Positions 1-9,497 of a stretch of DNA of 64,000 bases are shown piece by piece; within the stretch, counting starts at the first letter, position 1, and each line of letters opens with the position of its first letter. Both the position numbers and the translations under genes were made by a program. A model generated the notes under the pieces. It made no database searches, had not been told where the DNA came from, and worked only from the letters and a program-made list of their open reading frames with translations. Origin of the DNA: Citrobacter werkmanii NBRC 105721 (GTDB taxonomy: Bacteria; Pseudomonadota; Gammaproteobacteria; Enterobacterales; Enterobacteriaceae); contig BBMW01000007.1 in NCBI GenBank assembly GCA_000759755.1, positions 186,001 through 250,000 on the forward strand, given 5' to 3'.

Positions 1-921
1 CGCCAACTGGCATTGATGCCAGAATTCCACCGCCCTGAGATGCCAGACTTCACCATCCATGAATACGATCCGCTGATGGATTCTTCCGATATGACGCCGG
101 AAGACTGGCAGCATATTGCGGAAGACATTAAATCGCACTATGACGATTACGATGGCTTTGTCATTCTGCACGGTACAGACACCATGGCGTTTACCGCTTC
201 GGCGCTCTCTTTCATGCTGGAGAATCTCGGCAAGCCGGTCATTGTGACAGGGTCACAAATTCCGCTGGCAGAATTACGCTCCGATGGACAAATTAATTTG
301 CTGAATGCGCTCTACGTTGCAGCGAATTATCCGATCAACGAAGTGACCCTGTTCTTCAATAATCGACTGTTTCGCGGCAACCGTACCACCAAAGCGCACG
401 CTGATGGTTTTGACGCCTTTGCCTCACCCAATCTTGCCCCATTACTGGAAGCCGGGATCCATATCCGTCGACTGGGAACACCACCAGCGCCCCACGGTAC
501 GGGCGAGTTAATTGTTCACCCTATCACGCCCCAACCGATTGGCGTGGTGACTATTTATCCTGGGATCTCTGCCGATGTGGTACGCAACTTCTTGCGCCAG
601 CCGGTTAAAGCGTTAATTTTGCGCTCTTACGGCGTGGGCAATGCGCCACAAAATAAAGAGTTTCTGCAAGAGCTAGAAGATGCCAGCTCACGCGGCATCG
701 TGGTGGTTAACCTTACGCAGTGTATGTCTGGCAAGGTGAACATGGGCGGTTATGCGACGGGGAACGCGCTGGCGCATGCTGGCGTAATCGGCGGCGCGGA
801 TATGACGGTCGAAGCAACCCTCACCAAACTGCACTATTTGCTGAGTCAGGGGCTGGATACGCAGAGCATTCGTCAAGCAATGTCGCAAAATCTGCGTGGC
901 GAGCTCACCCCAGACGAATAA
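1..921 (+). CDS. ansA: L-asparaginase I, cytoplasmic (5' end cut by window)
   Basis: Cytoplasmic low-affinity type I asparaginase, which hydrolyses L-asparagine to aspartate and ammonia. The reading frame is open from base 1 (RQLALMP...), so the first 30 or so residues lie outside the window and about 306 of roughly 338 remain. The second catalytic motif HGTDTM is present near the start of what is visible. The N-terminal TGGTIG threonine motif is missing only because of the cut. The protein matches remembered E. coli AnsA almost residue for residue and ends in LRGELTPDE. pncA follows 13 bases later, the conserved ansA-pncA pair, so the two are probably co-transcribed. Nothing suggests inactivation. 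Confidence 0.96.
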   Translation, partial: RQLALMPEFHRPEMPDFTIHEYDPLMDSSDMTPEDWQHIAEDIKSHYDDYDGFVILHGTDTMAFTASALSFMLENLGKPVIVTGSQIPLAELRSDGQINLLNALYVAANYPINEVTLFFNNRLFRGNRTTKAHADGFDAFASPNLAPLLEAGIHIRRLGTPPAPHGTGELIVHPITPQPIGVVTIYPGISADVVRNFLRQPVKALILRSYGVGNAPQNKEFLQELEDASSRGIVVVNLTQCMSGKVNMGGYATGNALAHAGVIGGADMTVEATLTKLHYLLSQGLDTQSIRQAMSQNLRGELTPDE

Positions 922-934
922 AGGAGTCTATGCC

Positions 935-1573
935 ATGGCCCGAGCCTTACTGTTGGTCGATTTACAAAATGACTTTTGTGCTGGCGGCGCCCTCGCCGTC
1001 CCGCAAGGTGACAGCACAATCGATATTGCCAACCGCATGATCGACTGGTGCGCCTCACGCGGTGACACCGTCGTCGCCAGTCTGGACTGGCATCCGGCTA
1101 ATCATGGTAGTTTTGCCAGCCAGCACCAGGTCGCGCCTTACAGTCAGGGGCAACTGGATGGCCTCGCGCAGACGTTCTGGCCCGATCATTGTGTGCAAAA
1201 CAGCGAAGGGGCTGCCCTGCATCCTCTGCTGAACCAGCGCGCGATAGCGCAAACGTTCACTAAGGGCGAAAACCCGCTGGTCGATAGTTATAGTGCGTTT
1301 TTTGACAATGGTCGTCGTCAGGCAACCGCACTGAACGCATGGCTGCTCGAACATCGCGTTGCCGAACTTGTTATCATGGGTCTGGCTACCGATTATTGCG
1401 TCAAATTTACCGTTCTGGATGCGCTCGATCTGGGCTACGCCGTCAGCGTCATCACCGACGGTTGTCGTGGCGTCAATATTCACCCACAGGACAGCGCAAA
1501 CGCTTTTATGGAAATGTCGGCGGCGGGTGCGACTTTGTATACGCTGGCAGATTGGGAAGAAACCCAAGGTTAA
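935..1573 (+). CDS. pncA: Nicotinamidase
   Basis: Deamidates nicotinamide to nicotinate in the NAD salvage (pyridine nucleotide) cycle, in the cytoplasm. The protein is 212 residues. The expected isochorismatase-fold triad is visible: D9 in VDLQNDF, K110 in TKGENP and C155 in ATDYC. The metal ligands D51, H53 and H85 are also there. I chose the ATG at 935 because an AAGGAG ribosome site lies at 921-926, directly over the ansA stop codon, and because it gives the family length. An in-frame start at 896 would overlap ansA and add unconserved residues. Second gene of the ansA-pncA unit. Confidence 0.95.
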   Translation: MARALLLVDLQNDFCAGGALAVPQGDSTIDIANRMIDWCASRGDTVVASLDWHPANHGSFASQHQVAPYSQGQLDGLAQTFWPDHCVQNSEGAALHPLLNQRAIAQTFTKGENPLVDSYSAFFDNGRRQATALNAWLLEHRVAELVIMGLATDYCVKFTVLDALDLGYAVSVITDGCRGVNIHPQDSANAFMEMSAAGATLYTLADWEETQG

Positions 1574-1580
1574 AATAAAG

Positions 1581-1603
1581 GGTGCCCATATATAATGGGC
1601 ACC
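1581..1603. terminator. Hairpin after pncA
   Basis: A 9-bp perfect stem (GGTGCCCAT / ATGGGCACC) with a 5-base loop lies between pncA (+) and the convergent gene at 1608-1961 (-). The T run is weak on both strands, so it is probably a bidirectional terminator of modest strength. Confidence 0.55.
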
Positions 1604-1607
1604 TTAG

Positions 1608-1961
1608 TTATACTTTAACGAATTCCATAATAATCATAAATACGCCCTGTAAATATGACAAAGCACCTCTTCCCACAGCAAGAAAAGCCAAGACTTTCCA
1701 CAATAGTAAACCTTGATACCGTATAGTGCTTGCGGTGATAGCCCACAAAGAAAGCGGTGTATAAATTAGAATAACCGATGTAAATGCGATTAATACCACC
1801 AACCCAGTGTCAGCCGACATCGTGCCATGCTCTAACTGATAAGTGAGGGTATAAAAAGACCCAGCTAATAACGCACCAGGCAGAACTCCCGTTATCCAGT
1901 AAGTGAACCCCAGCGGATAATCTCCTTTTAACCATGAAACAATACATTTCCAGGCAGACAT
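1608..1961 (-). CDS. Small multi-pass membrane protein, unknown
   Basis: I do not recognise this 117-residue protein. It is strongly hydrophobic, with about three likely membrane helices: around residues 17-40 (YWITGVLPGALLAGSF), 50-75 (TGLVVLIAFTSVILIYTPLSLWAI) and 85-112. The start is basic and cytoplasmic-like (MSAWKCIVSWLKGD). No catalytic motif is visible. It stands alone, convergent with pncA, followed upstream by AT-rich DNA. Its base composition is lower in GC than the neighbouring backbone, which suggests an accessory gene. The start at 1961 is the only in-frame ATG giving a full product. Confidence 0.7.
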   Translation of the reverse strand: MSAWKCIVSWLKGDYPLGFTYWITGVLPGALLAGSFYTLTYQLEHGTMSADTGLVVLIAFTSVILIYTPLSLWAITASTIRYQGLLLWKVLAFLAVGRGALSYLQGVFMIIMEFVKV

Positions 1962-2267
1962 TTTTTTAACTCATCTATTGATTATTTTCTGATAATGAAG
2001 TTGTTTATTACGTTGTTCAATAGATAAACTTTCAAATAAGAATAATGCCTATATTGATATGAATAATGAATAAATTAACCAAACAAATTACTTAATAACC
2101 TATTTTTGAAATTTCTCTCGCTTCAGTTCTCTTCCTCCACACAATCGTCCCTACGTGAACCATCTCGCAGATTTAACGTAGCGGCAATGCTATGGTCCAA
2201 TGGTTGTTTTTTCGCCACGCCATTTCCGTGGCGTGTTTACTTGTTTAAATGTCAAAGAGGAACACCG
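1962..2267. other. AT-rich intergenic stretch, no gene seen
   Basis: About 300 bases between the divergent small membrane protein and the chitinase. The chitinase frame is open upstream to 2106, but that part (MKFLSLQFSSS...) is unlike any secreted protein start. The region must hold both promoters. I see no clear operator. Confidence 0.5.
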
Positions 2268-3521
2268 ATGAAACTATTGCCTTTGTTGGCAGCATTCCCC
2301 CTGCTCTGCGCCAGCGTTGTTTCCGCCAATTCACTGATGTCAGTTGGTTACTTTAATGGTGGCGGCGATGTCACTGCCGGTCCTGGTGGCGATATCAATA
2401 AACTGGATGTGCGCCAGATAACCCACCTCAACTATTCGTTTGGTCTGATCTACAACAACGAAAAAGACGAAACCAATGCCGCCTTAAAAGACGCCAGCAA
2501 GCTGCATCAGATTTGGCTTTCAGAGAAGGTGCAGGCTGATTTGCAGAAAATCCCGGAACTGCGTAAGCAGAACCCGAATCTGAAAGTTCTGCTTTCTGTT
2601 GGGGGCTGGGGTGCGCGTGGATTCTCAGGCGCGGCGGCGACGAAAGAAACACGAGCAGTATTCATTCAGTCTGTGCAGGAGATCATTGAGAAATACGGTC
2701 TGGATGGCATCGACCTCGACTGGGAATATCCGGTCAATGGCGCCTGGGGACTGGTCGAAAGCCAACCGACCGACCGCGCTAACTTTACCGCGCTGTTAAA
2801 AGAGCTGCGGGCAGCATTGGGGCACAAAAAGCTACTGACCATTGCCGTGGGCGCGAATGCGGAAAGTCCGAAAAGTTGGGTGGATGTGAAAGCCATTGCG
2901 CCATCACTCGACTATATCAATCTGATGACCTATGACATGGCCTACGGCACTCAATATTTCAACTCAAACCTGTATGATTCGACGAAATGGCCGACGGTCG
3001 CCGCCGCTGATAAGTACAGTGCTGACTTTGTGGTTAATAACTATCTCGCCGCCGGGTTAAAGCCGAGCCAGATGAATCTGGGTATTGGTTTTTATGGACG
3101 CGTGCCAAAACGCGCTGTTGAACCGGGAATTGACTGGAGCAAACCTGACGCGCAGAAGAATCCTGCCACCCAACCCTATTTCGAAGCAGCACAAATTGCG
3201 TTGTTCAAATCACTGGGCGTCGATCTGAGCAAAGATACCTATGTGAAGTACAACGATATCGTGGCAAAGCTGATCAACGATCCGCAGAAGCGCTTTAGCC
3301 AGCATTGGGATGATGAGGCGAAAGTACCGTGGCTGTCGGTACAGTCAGCAGACGGGAAAACGCTCTTTGCCCTCTCCTATGAAAACCCGCGCTCGGTGGC
3401 GATCAAAGCCGACTATATCAAGAGTAAGGGGCTGGGAGGCGCTATGTTCTGGGAATACGGTGCGGATGACAACAATCAACTGGCTAAGCAGTTGGCTGAT
3501 TCATTAGGCATCAAACACTGA
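2268..3521 (+). CDS. Secreted GH18 chitinase-like glycosyl hydrolase
   Basis: Family 18 glycosyl hydrolase of 417 residues, expected to cleave beta-1,4-GlcNAc polymers or a related glycan. An N-terminal signal peptide (MKLLPLLAAFPLLCASVVSA, residues 1-20) points to the periplasm or outside. The family motif DGIDLDWE is intact: D146, D149, D151 and the acid E153. The substrate-floor motif SVGGW lies near 110-114 and MTYDM follows as usual. No chitin-binding module is present. The start at 2268 follows an AGAGG ribosome site and gives a proper signal peptide, unlike the longer open frame from 2106. This gene does not belong to the E. coli order at this locus, so it is an insertion relative to K-12. 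Confidence 0.88.
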   Translation: MKLLPLLAAFPLLCASVVSANSLMSVGYFNGGGDVTAGPGGDINKLDVRQITHLNYSFGLIYNNEKDETNAALKDASKLHQIWLSEKVQADLQKIPELRKQNPNLKVLLSVGGWGARGFSGAAATKETRAVFIQSVQEIIEKYGLDGIDLDWEYPVNGAWGLVESQPTDRANFTALLKELRAALGHKKLLTIAVGANAESPKSWVDVKAIAPSLDYINLMTYDMAYGTQYFNSNLYDSTKWPTVAAADKYSADFVVNNYLAAGLKPSQMNLGIGFYGRVPKRAVEPGIDWSKPDAQKNPATQPYFEAAQIALFKSLGVDLSKDTYVKYNDIVAKLINDPQKRFSQHWDDEAKVPWLSVQSADGKTLFALSYENPRSVAIKADYIKSKGLGGAMFWEYGADDNNQLAKQLADSLGIKH

Positions 3522-3561
3522 TCCCAACGCCTGACACAATAGGTTATGATTACCGAATTCC

Positions 3562-3584
3562 GCTGCGCCAGCCTTTGGCGCAGC
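3562..3584 (+). terminator. Terminator after chitinase gene
   Basis: A 9-bp stem GCTGCGCCA / TGGCGCAGC with a 5-base loop, followed by TCTTCATTTTCT. It separates the chitinase gene from yajD. Confidence 0.6.
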
Positions 3585-3615
3585 TCTTCATTTTCTATTG
3601 GAGGCATGAGCTTTT

Positions 3616-3960
3616 ATGGCTTTTATCCCTAAAAATTACGCCCGTCTGGAAGTTGGTTACCGGGAAAAAGCGCTTAAGCTCTTCCCCTGGGTCTGCGGAC
3701 GCTGTTCCCGTGAGTTTGTCTATTCAAATTTGCGCGAGTTGACGGTACACCATATCGATCACGATCACTCCAATAACCCGGAAGATGGTAGCAACTGGGA
3801 AATGTTGTGCTTGTATTGCCACGATCACGAACATTCCAAATATACAGAAGCGGATCAGTATGGCTCAACGGTGGTTGCCGGCGAAGATGCGCAGAAGGCT
3901 GTCGGCGAAGCTAAATATAATCCATTTGCCGATCTGAAGGCGATGATGAACAAAAAATAA
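3616..3960 (+). CDS. yajD: HNH nuclease family protein YajD
   Basis: A 114-residue HNH-type zinc-finger nuclease-fold protein whose role is not settled in E. coli. Two CxxC pairs (CGRC near 28 and CLYC near 71) frame the HNH core HHIDHDH, followed by NWEMLC and HDHEHSK. It is nearly identical to remembered E. coli YajD (PKNYARLE...LKAMMNKK). In K-12 yajD sits near tsx, far from gapA, so the gene has moved or been duplicated here. A GGAGG ribosome site precedes the ATG. Confidence 0.9.
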   Translation: MAFIPKNYARLEVGYREKALKLFPWVCGRCSREFVYSNLRELTVHHIDHDHSNNPEDGSNWEMLCLYCHDHEHSKYTEADQYGSTVVAGEDAQKAVGEAKYNPFADLKAMMNKK

Positions 3961-4003
3961 CAGCGACAGCGGGCCCGACATCGTGACTGCCGGGCCAGGA
4001 TTC

Positions 4004-4279
4004 TCAGGATTTGAACGTTGCAATAGGTTCGGGCGTAATACCAAATTCGACTTTTAGCTGCTGCTTGCTCTTCATCACCATCTCACCGTTGGTATCAATC
4101 GTCATATGCTGCGCATCAACGTTGTTGCGCGCCTGCCATAACATCACCAGCTGTAAGCTGTTCTCTTTTTGTTCCACCGTTAGCGCCACGCCATCCGGCC
4201 ATTTTCCGAGTTCAACGGCGGTAGATAAGCGCTGATAAACTTCCGGCGTCATGCTGTTGATCATCTCATCAAGATTCAT
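4004..4279 (-). CDS. yeaC: DUF1315 family protein YeaC
   Basis: A 91-residue cytoplasmic protein of the DUF1315 family with unknown function. Closely matches remembered E. coli YeaC (MNLD..INSMTPEVYQRLSTAVELGKWPDG). It is encoded just downstream of msrB on the same strand with a gap of about 40 bases, as in E. coli, so the two are probably one transcript. No catalytic motif is evident. Confidence 0.93.
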   Translation of the reverse strand: MNLDEMINSMTPEVYQRLSTAVELGKWPDGVALTVEQKENSLQLVMLWQARNNVDAQHMTIDTNGEMVMKSKQQLKVEFGITPEPIATFKS

Positions 4280-4321
4280 GTTAAATCCACTCTCCGTAGA
4301 ATAATTTGCTGAATCGTTTCT

Positions 4322-4735
4322 TCAACCCTTAATTTGTTCACCGTTTTCGCCATCGGTAAAGTTCAAAGAGGCTGAGTTAACGCAGTAGCGCTCACCGGTA
4401 GGTTTTGGACCATCCGGGAAGACGTGTCCCAGGTGCGCATCACAGTTCCCACAGCGGATTTCAATGCGCTGCATACCATGCGAGGTATCTTTTATGTAAC
4501 GGATAGCCTCTTCGCTGACCGGCTCGTAAAAACTGGGCCAGCCGCAGCCAGAGTCATATTTTGTCTCGGAACGAAATAGCGGTTTATCGCAGATCAAACA
4601 GTGGTAGATGCCGTCACGCTTGTTATGCAGCAAACGCCCGGTAAATGGCGGTTCTGTCCCGTGATTCTGCGTCACGTAGAACTGCATTTCTGTTAAATTT
4701 TTTTTCAGTTCTTCTGGAGAAGGTTGATTAGCCAT
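4322..4735 (-). CDS. msrB: Peptide-methionine (R)-S-oxide reductase
   Basis: Repairs oxidised proteins by reducing methionine-R-sulfoxide, using thioredoxin. The protein has 137 residues, the E. coli length. Two zinc-binding pairs are visible (CLIC and CGNC), with the catalytic cysteine in RYCVNS near the C-terminus and the signature SGCGWPSF. I chose the ATG at 4735 ([10 protein letters not shown]) over an open frame extending to 4765 because it gives the family N-terminus. Transcribed away from gapA and upstream of yeaC. Confidence 0.96.
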   Translation of the reverse strand: MANQPSPEELKKNLTEMQFYVTQNHGTEPPFTGRLLHNKRDGIYHCLICDKPLFRSETKYDSGCGWPSFYEPVSEEAIRYIKDTSHGMQRIEIRCGNCDAHLGHVFPDGPKPTGERYCVNSASLNFTDGENGEQIKG

Positions 4736-5064
4736 TTGCTCACATCTCGCTTTATCTAAACTCACATCACGAGACAGATTCTAACAAAACATTAACACCG
4801 GAGTGCGAACTTTTGTTCTAAACTTGATCCTTGCGAAATGGCAGCCTGCAATTCGTGATCATAATCACGTTTTTATCTTGATTGCCCTTTAAAATTCGGG
4901 CCGCCGACCCCATGTGGTTTCAAGCCCAAAGGAAGAGTGAGGCGAGTCAGTTGCGCAAAGCTTAGGCAGCAGATTGATTTGTCGCAATGATTGACACGAT
5001 TCCGCTTGACGCTGCGTAAGGTTTTTGTAATTTTACAGGCAACCTTTTATTCACTAACAAATAG

Positions 5065-6072
<1,008 letters not shown>

Positions 6073-6096
6073 GTTGAGATGAAACAGTAATCTGTA

Positions 6097-6124
6097 AGAG
6101 CGACTATGGTCGCTCTTTTTTTTG
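6097..6124 (+). terminator. gapA rho-independent terminator
   Basis: Perfect 8-bp stem AGAGCGAC / GTCGCTCT with a TATG loop, then a run of about eight T. Classic intrinsic terminator 25 bases after the gapA stop codon. Confidence 0.92.
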
Positions 6125-6135
6125 CCTGAAGATAC

Positions 6136-6326
6136 ACGTCATACTTCGAGTTGCAGGTGTGTTGGCTACGCTCTCTCACCCGAATCACTTACTACAGTAA
6201 GCTCATCGGGGTGAATCAGGGACATCCATGTCCCTGACCGAAGACAACCTTCGGTTGTTCAAATTCGTTCCTGACGAATTTGTCGTTCACTTGCCGCCGT
6301 CCTGCAACCCGAATTATTTAGGGTTA
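6136..6326. repeat. ERIC element with an internal insertion
   Basis: Both ends match the enterobacterial repetitive intergenic consensus in reverse orientation: GTCATACTTC...GTTGGCT...CACTTACT.CAGTAAGCTC, then TTGCCGCC.TCCTGCAAC.CGAATTATTTAG. A standard ERIC is about 127 bp, while this one is about 190. The extra stretch at roughly 6217-6290 is made of three hairpins in a row: CAGGGACAT/ATGTCCCTG, ACAACC/GGTTGT and AAATTCGT/ACGAATTT. It fills the gapA-yeaD interval, so any read-through RNA would fold heavily. Confidence 0.85.
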
Positions 6327-6340
6327 AAAAGGATTGCGTA

Positions 6341-7225
6341 ATGATTAATAAAATTTTTGCACTTCCGGTAGTCGAACAAATTGCCCCGGTCCTCTCCCGC
6401 CGTCAGCTTGATGAGCTTGAGGTCATTGTTGTCGATCACCCGCAGGTTAAAGCCTCTTTTGCGCTGCAGGGCGCACATCTTCTTTCCTGGAAACCAAACG
6501 GTGAAGAAGAAGTCCTGTGGTTAAGTAACAATACGCCGTTTAAAACCGGTGTTGCGCTGCGTGGCGGCGTACCGATTTGCTGGCCGTGGTTTGGCCCTGC
6601 CGCTCAGCCTGGCCTACCGTCTCATGGTTTTGCCCGTAACCTGCCATGGACGCTGAAAGCGCATAACGAAGACGAGAATGGTGTAGTTCTGACGTTCGAA
6701 CTACAAAGTAGCGCTGAAACGCGTCAGCTTTGGCCGCACGAGTTCTGTCTGCTGGCCCGGTTCAAAGTGGGCGCCACCTGCGAGATGGAGCTGGAAGCGC
6801 ACGGTGAGTTTGAAACTACCTCCGCGCTGCATACCTATTTCAATGTGGGTAATATTGCGGCAGTGAAGGTCAGAGGTCTTGGCGATCGTCTGATCGATAA
6901 AGTGAATGATGCCAAAGAAGACGTACTGGCTGATGGTATCCAGACCTTCCCGGACCGTACCGATCGTGTCTATCTGAATCCGGAAGCATGCAGCGTCATT
7001 CATGATGATGCGCTGAATCGCAATATTGACGTAATCCACCACCACCATCTGAATGTCGTGGGCTGGAACCCAGGCCCGGCGCTGTCTGTCAGCATGGGCG
7101 ACATGCCGGATGACGGTTACAAAACATTTGTTTGCGTAGAAACGGCTTACGCCACGGCACCGCAGAAAACCACCGAAGAAAAACCGTCTCGTCTGGCACA
7201 AACGATTCGTGTTGCTAAGCGCTAA
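6341..7225 (+). CDS. yeaD: D-hexose-6-phosphate epimerase-like protein
   Basis: Aldose-1-epimerase superfamily protein of 294 residues, the E. coli YeaD length. Related proteins interconvert anomers of glucose-6-phosphate, which suits its place after gapA. Family motifs RGGVPICWPWFGP and SHGFAR near the first third and the ALHTYF histidine region are intact. The start follows AAAAAGGA. The ERIC repeat separates it from gapA, so it must use read-through from gapA or its own promoter near 6300. Confidence 0.93.
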   Translation: MINKIFALPVVEQIAPVLSRRQLDELEVIVVDHPQVKASFALQGAHLLSWKPNGEEEVLWLSNNTPFKTGVALRGGVPICWPWFGPAAQPGLPSHGFARNLPWTLKAHNEDENGVVLTFELQSSAETRQLWPHEFCLLARFKVGATCEMELEAHGEFETTSALHTYFNVGNIAAVKVRGLGDRLIDKVNDAKEDVLADGIQTFPDRTDRVYLNPEACSVIHDDALNRNIDVIHHHHLNVVGWNPGPALSVSMGDMPDDGYKTFVCVETAYATAPQKTTEEKPSRLAQTIRVAKR

Positions 7226-7235
7226 GATCGTGTCA

Positions 7236-7267
7236 GTTGCCTGATAGTGTTTGCGCCATCAGGCAAC
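7236..7267. terminator. Inverted repeat between convergent yeaD and yeaE
   Basis: A 10-bp perfect stem GTTGCCTGAT / ATCAGGCAAC with a 12-base loop lies between the two stop codons. No clear T run. Likely a shared 3' hairpin or bidirectional terminator. Confidence 0.5.
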
Positions 7268-7287
7268 TCAGCGCGCCATGCGGCAAA

Positions 7288-8142
7288 TCAGGCCATATCC
7301 AGCGCCGTTTTACCTTTTGGCGCCGGATATGCCTTATCTAACTGCTTCAGCTCATCGGCAGAGAGCGTTATCTCCAGTGCCGCGGCATTCTGTTCGACAT
7401 GCGCCACATTCGCGGCTTTCGGAATGGCTATCACCCCCGAAAGACGAATAACCCATGCCAGTAAAATCTGCGCAGCGCTGGCATTGTGGGCGCGCGCAAT
7501 GTCATTGACCACTGGGTTAGAAAGCAAGTCCCCCCGGAGCCGCCCTGCCTGAGCCAGCGGACTGTAGGCCATAACCGGCATCTGCTGTTGCTGGCACCAT
7601 GGCAGTAAATCATATTCAATGCCGCGTGATGCTAAATGATAGAGCACCTGATTAGTTGCACAGTGTCGTCCACCTGCAACCTGCCATAATGCCTGCATAT
7701 CATCGTAATCAAGATTAGAGACGCCCCAGCGGCGGATTTTGCCCTGCGCAATAAGCGTTTCCATAGCGTCGACGGTGTCAGCAAATGAAAAGTCTCCCGT
7801 CCAGTGCAACAAATAGAGATCCAGATAATCGGTTTTCAAACGACGCAGGCTGGCTTCGCAGGCGGCAATCGCTTTCTTGCCCGCGGCATTCCATGGATAA
7901 ACCTTCGAAACTAAAAAAGCGCTATCACGCCGACCTGACAGCGCCTCGCCAACAACCTCTTCCGCTGCACCATCTGCGTACATTTCGGCTGTATCAATCA
8001 ATCGCAGGCCAAGATCCAGCCCAGCCCGTAACGCGGCGACTTCATCCCGACGTCGGGCTGAATCCTCGCCCATGTACCATGTTCCCTGCCCAATCGCAGG
8101 AAGCGATACCTGCTCCGTAAACATCACCTGTTTCGCTGTCAT
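7288..8142 (-). CDS. yeaE: Aldo/keto reductase YeaE
   Basis: NADPH-dependent aldo/keto reductase. The E. coli protein reduces methylglyoxal. It has 284 residues, with the TIM-barrel tetrad visible as DTAEMY (Asp, Tyr), the lysine in VSKVYPWN and the histidine in YLLHW. The C-terminal half carries AIPKA for cofactor binding. The ATG at 8142 follows a GGAGGG ribosome site and matches the E. coli length. The open frame to 8211 adds nothing conserved. Convergent with yeaD. Confidence 0.93.
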   Translation of the reverse strand: MTAKQVMFTEQVSLPAIGQGTWYMGEDSARRRDEVAALRAGLDLGLRLIDTAEMYADGAAEEVVGEALSGRRDSAFLVSKVYPWNAAGKKAIAACEASLRRLKTDYLDLYLLHWTGDFSFADTVDAMETLIAQGKIRRWGVSNLDYDDMQALWQVAGGRHCATNQVLYHLASRGIEYDLLPWCQQQQMPVMAYSPLAQAGRLRGDLLSNPVVNDIARAHNASAAQILLAWVIRLSGVIAIPKAANVAHVEQNAAALEITLSADELKQLDKAYPAPKGKTALDMA

Positions 8143-8322
8143 CGCACCCTCCTGTGTTAATGCACCACAGTAAAGCAAAACAACAGACATGTGTCCTGTT
8201 ATGGTGCACAAATTGCACCATCATAGTTTGGCGTGTCGCCCGTTAATGCGATTAAAGTAAAAGGCCCGGGATCTGATGCAGATCACGGACCTAAATAATG
8301 CAAAATTTTCACTAGCCAGCGC

Positions 8323-8673
8323 TTATTTCAACCGACCTAAATATTTGCCCTCTTTCATGGCGTTAATTTTTCCGTTTTTATAGACAATGACGGAAATCAA
8401 ACCCGCACTGTAAGTTTGTGCATCGGCATTATTTTCATCATTTGCCGCAGGGTTGCCATTAATATATGCAATACCATCAGCGCCACGTTTAAAGTCCACG
8501 CCCAGCTTATTCACATGCACGGATGTGGTTTTGCTGGCGTGCACCGGGGCATTAGCGTCGCTGACCTGAGTTTTGTGTTCATGCTGTAATTGCTGACGAT
8601 ATGCTTCGCTGATAGCATAAGCAGGCGCAGCAGATGAAGCCACCAGCGCAGCGATAATAATCAATTTCTTCAT
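8323..8673 (-). CDS. Small exported protein, unknown
   Basis: A 116-residue protein that I cannot name. It begins with a clear signal peptide (MKKLIIIAALVASSAAPAYA, residues 1-20), so it should be periplasmic. The mature part has no cysteines and ends in YKNGKINAMKEGKYLGRLK. It lies 10 bases downstream of the small lipoprotein gene on the same strand, and the two may form an exported pair. This pair is absent from the E. coli K-12 order between yeaE and mipA. Confidence 0.72.
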   Translation of the reverse strand: MKKLIIIAALVASSAAPAYAISEAYRQQLQHEHKTQVSDANAPVHASKTTSVHVNKLGVDFKRGADGIAYINGNPAANDENNADAQTYSAGLISVIVYKNGKINAMKEGKYLGRLK

Positions 8674-8683
8674 GAGTTAAACC

Positions 8684-8926
8684 TTAGTATTTATCGTGTT
8701 TGTGGTGATGGTCGGAATGGGTGCCATCAGAGCTATACAGATTTTGCGCGTTTTCCAGGGCCTGTTTTTCAGCCGCGGCATTGATTGTCGCCTGACGGTT
8801 TTGTTCGGCGATGTAGCAGGCATCGCGGCTGATCCCTTTGTTTTCGCATGCACTCATGCGTGAAGCCTCGCTGGTGCATCCAGCCAGGATCCCGCCCATC
8901 ACAGCTATCATGATTAACTTTTTCAT
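8684..8926 (-). CDS. Small lipoprotein, unknown
   Basis: About 80 residues with a lipoprotein signal: MKKLIMIAVMGGILAGC, with C17 as the lipidation site. The mature region has two more cysteines (SACENKG and RDACYIAE) and a His-rich tail (SDHHHKHDKY) that could bind metal. I do not recognise the family. The ATG at 8926 gives a proper lipobox, while the upstream start at 8950 would put eight polar residues in front. First gene of a two-gene unit with the exported protein at 8323-8673. Confidence 0.7.
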   Translation of the reverse strand: MKKLIMIAVMGGILAGCTSEASRMSACENKGISRDACYIAEQNRQATINAAAEKQALENAQNLYSSDGTHSDHHHKHDKY

Positions 8927-8950
8927 TATTTTTACCAGGTTTTTACTCAA

Positions 8951-9451
8951 GATATCCTCGTGGCATATTTAAGGCCTTACCACGAGAGTTGCTATCACTA
9001 CTTTTAAAGTTTAATGAATATCGGCAATAGGATATTTAATGTCAATTTTAATTTTTTCAGACAAATACCTAAAGGATGTAAAATAAAAACAAATGATTAA
9101 TTTTTATTTTTTTCACCTGAAAGTTAACATTCAAAACAAGCCAAAATAGTTATCAGTTATCTTTATGCCAGTTGAGAATAAATACCCCGCGCATCGCGAT
9201 ACAACAAACCCCTGTATTATCAATAAATTATGAATCCAGAAAACGACAGCCCATAACAATAAATCATTAAGGCATGGCGATATTACCTCATGCAAAAAAG
9301 AATAGATACCAGGCTAATAAAATGAGAGGTTTATTTTTCGTAACGGCGAAAGAGCTATCAGGTTAAATAATCGTTGCGGCCAGGCGAAACGCAAAACCAC
9401 TATAAAGATGCAATCTCATGTTTTAGATCAATATTCATCCCCACAAAACAT
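8951..9451. other. AT-rich intergenic stretch, no gene seen
   Basis: About 500 bases of low-GC DNA between the small lipoprotein gene and the mipA terminator. It must contain the promoter for the lipoprotein pair. No open frame with a ribosome site, no RNA gene I recognise, and no clear regulator site. Confidence 0.45.
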
Positions 9452-9476
9452 AAAAAAGCCTGCATGTCTGCAGGCT
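9452..9476 (-). terminator. mipA terminator
   Basis: Read on the minus strand, an 8-bp stem AGCCTGCA / TGCAGGCT with a 4-base loop is followed by a run of T (AAAAAA at 9452-9457 on the plus strand), 22 bases after the mipA stop. Confidence 0.85.
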
Positions 9477-9497
9477 TGTGTATGACACGCAGTAGCA

